A DNA stretch of 17,060 nucleotides. Source: Dehalococcoidia bacterium. GTDB lineage: Bacteria > Chloroflexota > Dehalococcoidia > UBA2979. The notes under the pieces were generated by a model. That model worked only from the letters and a program-made list of their open reading frames with translations, did no database searches and was not told the DNA's origin. The stretch spans positions 1 through 17,060 of the forward strand of contig SCTU01000318.1 of NCBI GenBank assembly GCA_004297315.1, given 5' to 3'. The translations under genes were made by a program, and so were the position numbers. Positions 15,696-17,060 of this stretch are shown here, piece after piece (the first letter of the stretch is position 1; each line of letters opens with the position of its first letter).

Positions 15696-17060
15696 CTACG
15701 AGAGCCGGAGTGTGTCCTGATGGACGGTCACCTGGACCACGAGAAGGTTGGGACGCTGCTCGGCGGTGGTCTGAATCTGCTCCGTCGTGCGGTTATGCAG
15801 GATGCGCGCCCACCAGTGGCGCGGACGGAATTCGGGGACGAGCACCAGCACAGGGTCGCGAGGATCGACGGCGACCCGGTCGACGTAGGCGAGCAGTGGT
15901 CCGACGAACGTGCGGTAGGGCGACTCCACCACCACCAGCGGGACGTCCGGGACCAATCGCGCCCAGCGTCGCTGGAACGCCTCGATGTCCTCGTGCCCGC
16001 CCCGTGCGACGTGCACCCCGGTGACATTGGAGGAGAGCCGGCGCGCGTATTGCACGGCCCGCCACGAGACGCGGTTCAGATCCCGCACGGTCACCACGAC
16101 GGGCTCCGCCCCGAGGCCGGACGGGCGCGGCAGTGGTCGAGCATCCTCATCGGACATCAGCGAGATCCGCGCCACCTCGCGGTAGTGCCGGTGGATGTTG
16201 TTGAGCAGCCACACCAGCACGGGTACGAGGATCAGGACGACCCAGGCGCCATGCGTGAACTTCGTCCCCGCGACGACCAGCGCGACGACGCCGGTCATGA
16301 CCGCGCCGATGCCGTTCACCGTCGCGGCCCGCCACCAGCCGGACTCTCCACCCGAGCGCCAGTGGCGGAACATCCCCGCCTGCGACAGCGTGAATGCGAC
16401 AAAGACGCCGATCGCATACAGCGGGATCAACCGGTGCGTGTCCGCTTTGAACAGCACGATCACCACACCGGAGACGAGCGTCAGCGCCACGATCCCCGTG
16501 ACGAACGTGAGCCGGTCGCCGATGTAGGCAAACTGCCTCGGCATGTAGCGGTCCTCGGCCAGGATCGAGGCGAGCCGGGGGAACCCGTTGTATGCGGTGT
16601 TCGCCGCCAGGATCAGCACGAGGGCCGTCGTCGCCTGCAGGAAGTAGTACGGGATACTCGCGTCTCCGAACACGGCCCGGCCGATCTGCGAGATCACGGA
16701 CTCGTCGTGGACCGGGACGACGCCCAGGCGCCACGCCAGGAACGTCGCGCCTACGAAGAAAAACGCGAGGATGCTCCCCATCAGCGCCATCGTGATCCGG
16801 GCATTGCGAGGTGCCGGTTCCTGGAACGCCGTCACGCCGTTCGCGATCGCCTCGACACCCGTCAGGGCGGTGGAGCCCGAGGCGAACGCGCGGAGCACGA
16901 GCAGCAGGCCAACGCTCGCGGTCGCGTCGAGTTGGTGCTTCGGAAGCGCGGTGGCCGTGAGCGTGGCGCCGTCGAGCCCGCCTGCCGCGAGCCGCGCAAC
17001 GCCGACGAAGATCAGCGCCCCAAACGCAAAGATGAAGCCGTAGGTCGGGATCGCAAACAC
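15696..17060 (-). CDS. KimA-like APC-superfamily transporter, C-terminal part
   Basis: A polytopic membrane transporter of the APC superfamily; the first part lies beyond the right edge. The visible 454 residues include the family's conserved helices: GSTALTGVEAIANGVTAFQEP (62-82), VISQIGRAVFG, ILAANTAYNGFPRLASILAEDRYMPRQF (150-177), and THRLIPLYAIGVFVAFTLSQAGM (208-230). These match the KimA (YdaO) pattern of bacterial potassium importers more closely than ordinary amino-acid permeases, which is recognition from memory. A cytoplasmic tail (about 305-454) begins after an acidic linker (MSDEDARPLPRP), with RDLNRVSWRAVQYARRL and SPYRTFVGPLLAYVD; it looks like the universal-stress-type domain of KimA. 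In some Firmicutes KimA is controlled by c-di-AMP; any riboswitch would lie beyond this window. It is convergent with the secreted protein gene. Confidence 0.88.
   Translation of the reverse strand: MFAIPTYGFIFAFGALIFVGVARLAAGGLDGATLTATALPKHQLDATASVGLLLVLRAFASGSTALTGVEAIANGVTAFQEPAPRNARITMALMGSILAFFFVGATFLAWRLGVVPVHDESVISQIGRAVFGDASIPYYFLQATTALVLILAANTAYNGFPRLASILAEDRYMPRQFAYIGDRLTFVTGIVALTLVSGVVIVLFKADTHRLIPLYAIGVFVAFTLSQAGMFRHWRSGGESGWWRAATVNGIGAVMTGVVALVVAGTKFTHGAWVVLILVPVLVWLLNNIHRHYREVARISLMSDEDARPLPRPSGLGAEPVVVTVRDLNRVSWRAVQYARRLSSNVTGVHVARGGHEDIEAFQRRWARLVPDVPLVVVESPYRTFVGPLLAYVDRVAVDPRDPVLVLVPEFRPRHWWARILHNRTTEQIQTTAEQRPNLLVVQVTVHQDTLRLS

Overview
This 17 kb window is high-GC, densely coded chromosomal DNA from a bacterium. 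I see no plasmid or phage module, insertion sequence or CRISPR array. The gene mix points to an environmental bacterium, and Chloroflexota (Dehalococcoidia-like) is my best guess: a fused double CaiB/BaiF CoA-transferase, a KimA-type transporter, MacB-type ABC genes and lipoproteins. Actinobacteria or another high-GC phylum is not excluded, and this placement is inference.

Left part (1-2890). A truncated UPF0016/GDT1-type cation exporter gene runs leftward. Its leader carries the hallmark blocks of a yybP-ykoY manganese riboswitch (about 485-580, minus strand), which gives a coherent Mn2+-sensing and export unit. Divergent from it is a 611-residue nuclease (714-2549) that joins a RecB-like PD-(D/E)XK domain to a DEDD-type RNase H-like exonuclease domain. 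A short GNRA hairpin sits over its ribosome binding site. Then comes a 340-base gap with a possible tiny gene and a strong terminator.

Middle (2891-8767). An SRPBCC protein and a 762-residue fused CoA-transferase point left. The N-terminal half of the transferase has lost its catalytic Asp. A secreted cell-wall amidase lipoprotein points right.

Transport operon (12788 down to 6926, minus strand). The order is periplasmic-adaptor protein, ABC ATPase, FtsX/MacB-type permease, GT39-type membrane glycosyltransferase. The first three overlap by 4 bases (GTGA and ATGA), so they are probably translationally coupled. The adaptor is unusual: a long Ala/Gly/Pro stretch splits its beta domain and a Cys-containing insert sits in its coiled-coil region.

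Right part (12968-17060). A small beta-carbonic anhydrase and a DedA membrane protein point right, and a YbaK-type deacylase points left. A secreted alanine-rich repeat protein follows, with a leader that may fold in alternative ways. After a clear terminator comes the C-terminal part of a KimA-like potassium/amino-acid-family transporter, which runs off the right edge.

The best candidates for something less described are the manganese-riboswitch arrangement with a two-codon ORF overlapping the start, the split adaptor protein, the possible stop-interrupted small gene, and the competing-hairpin leader of the secreted repeat protein.
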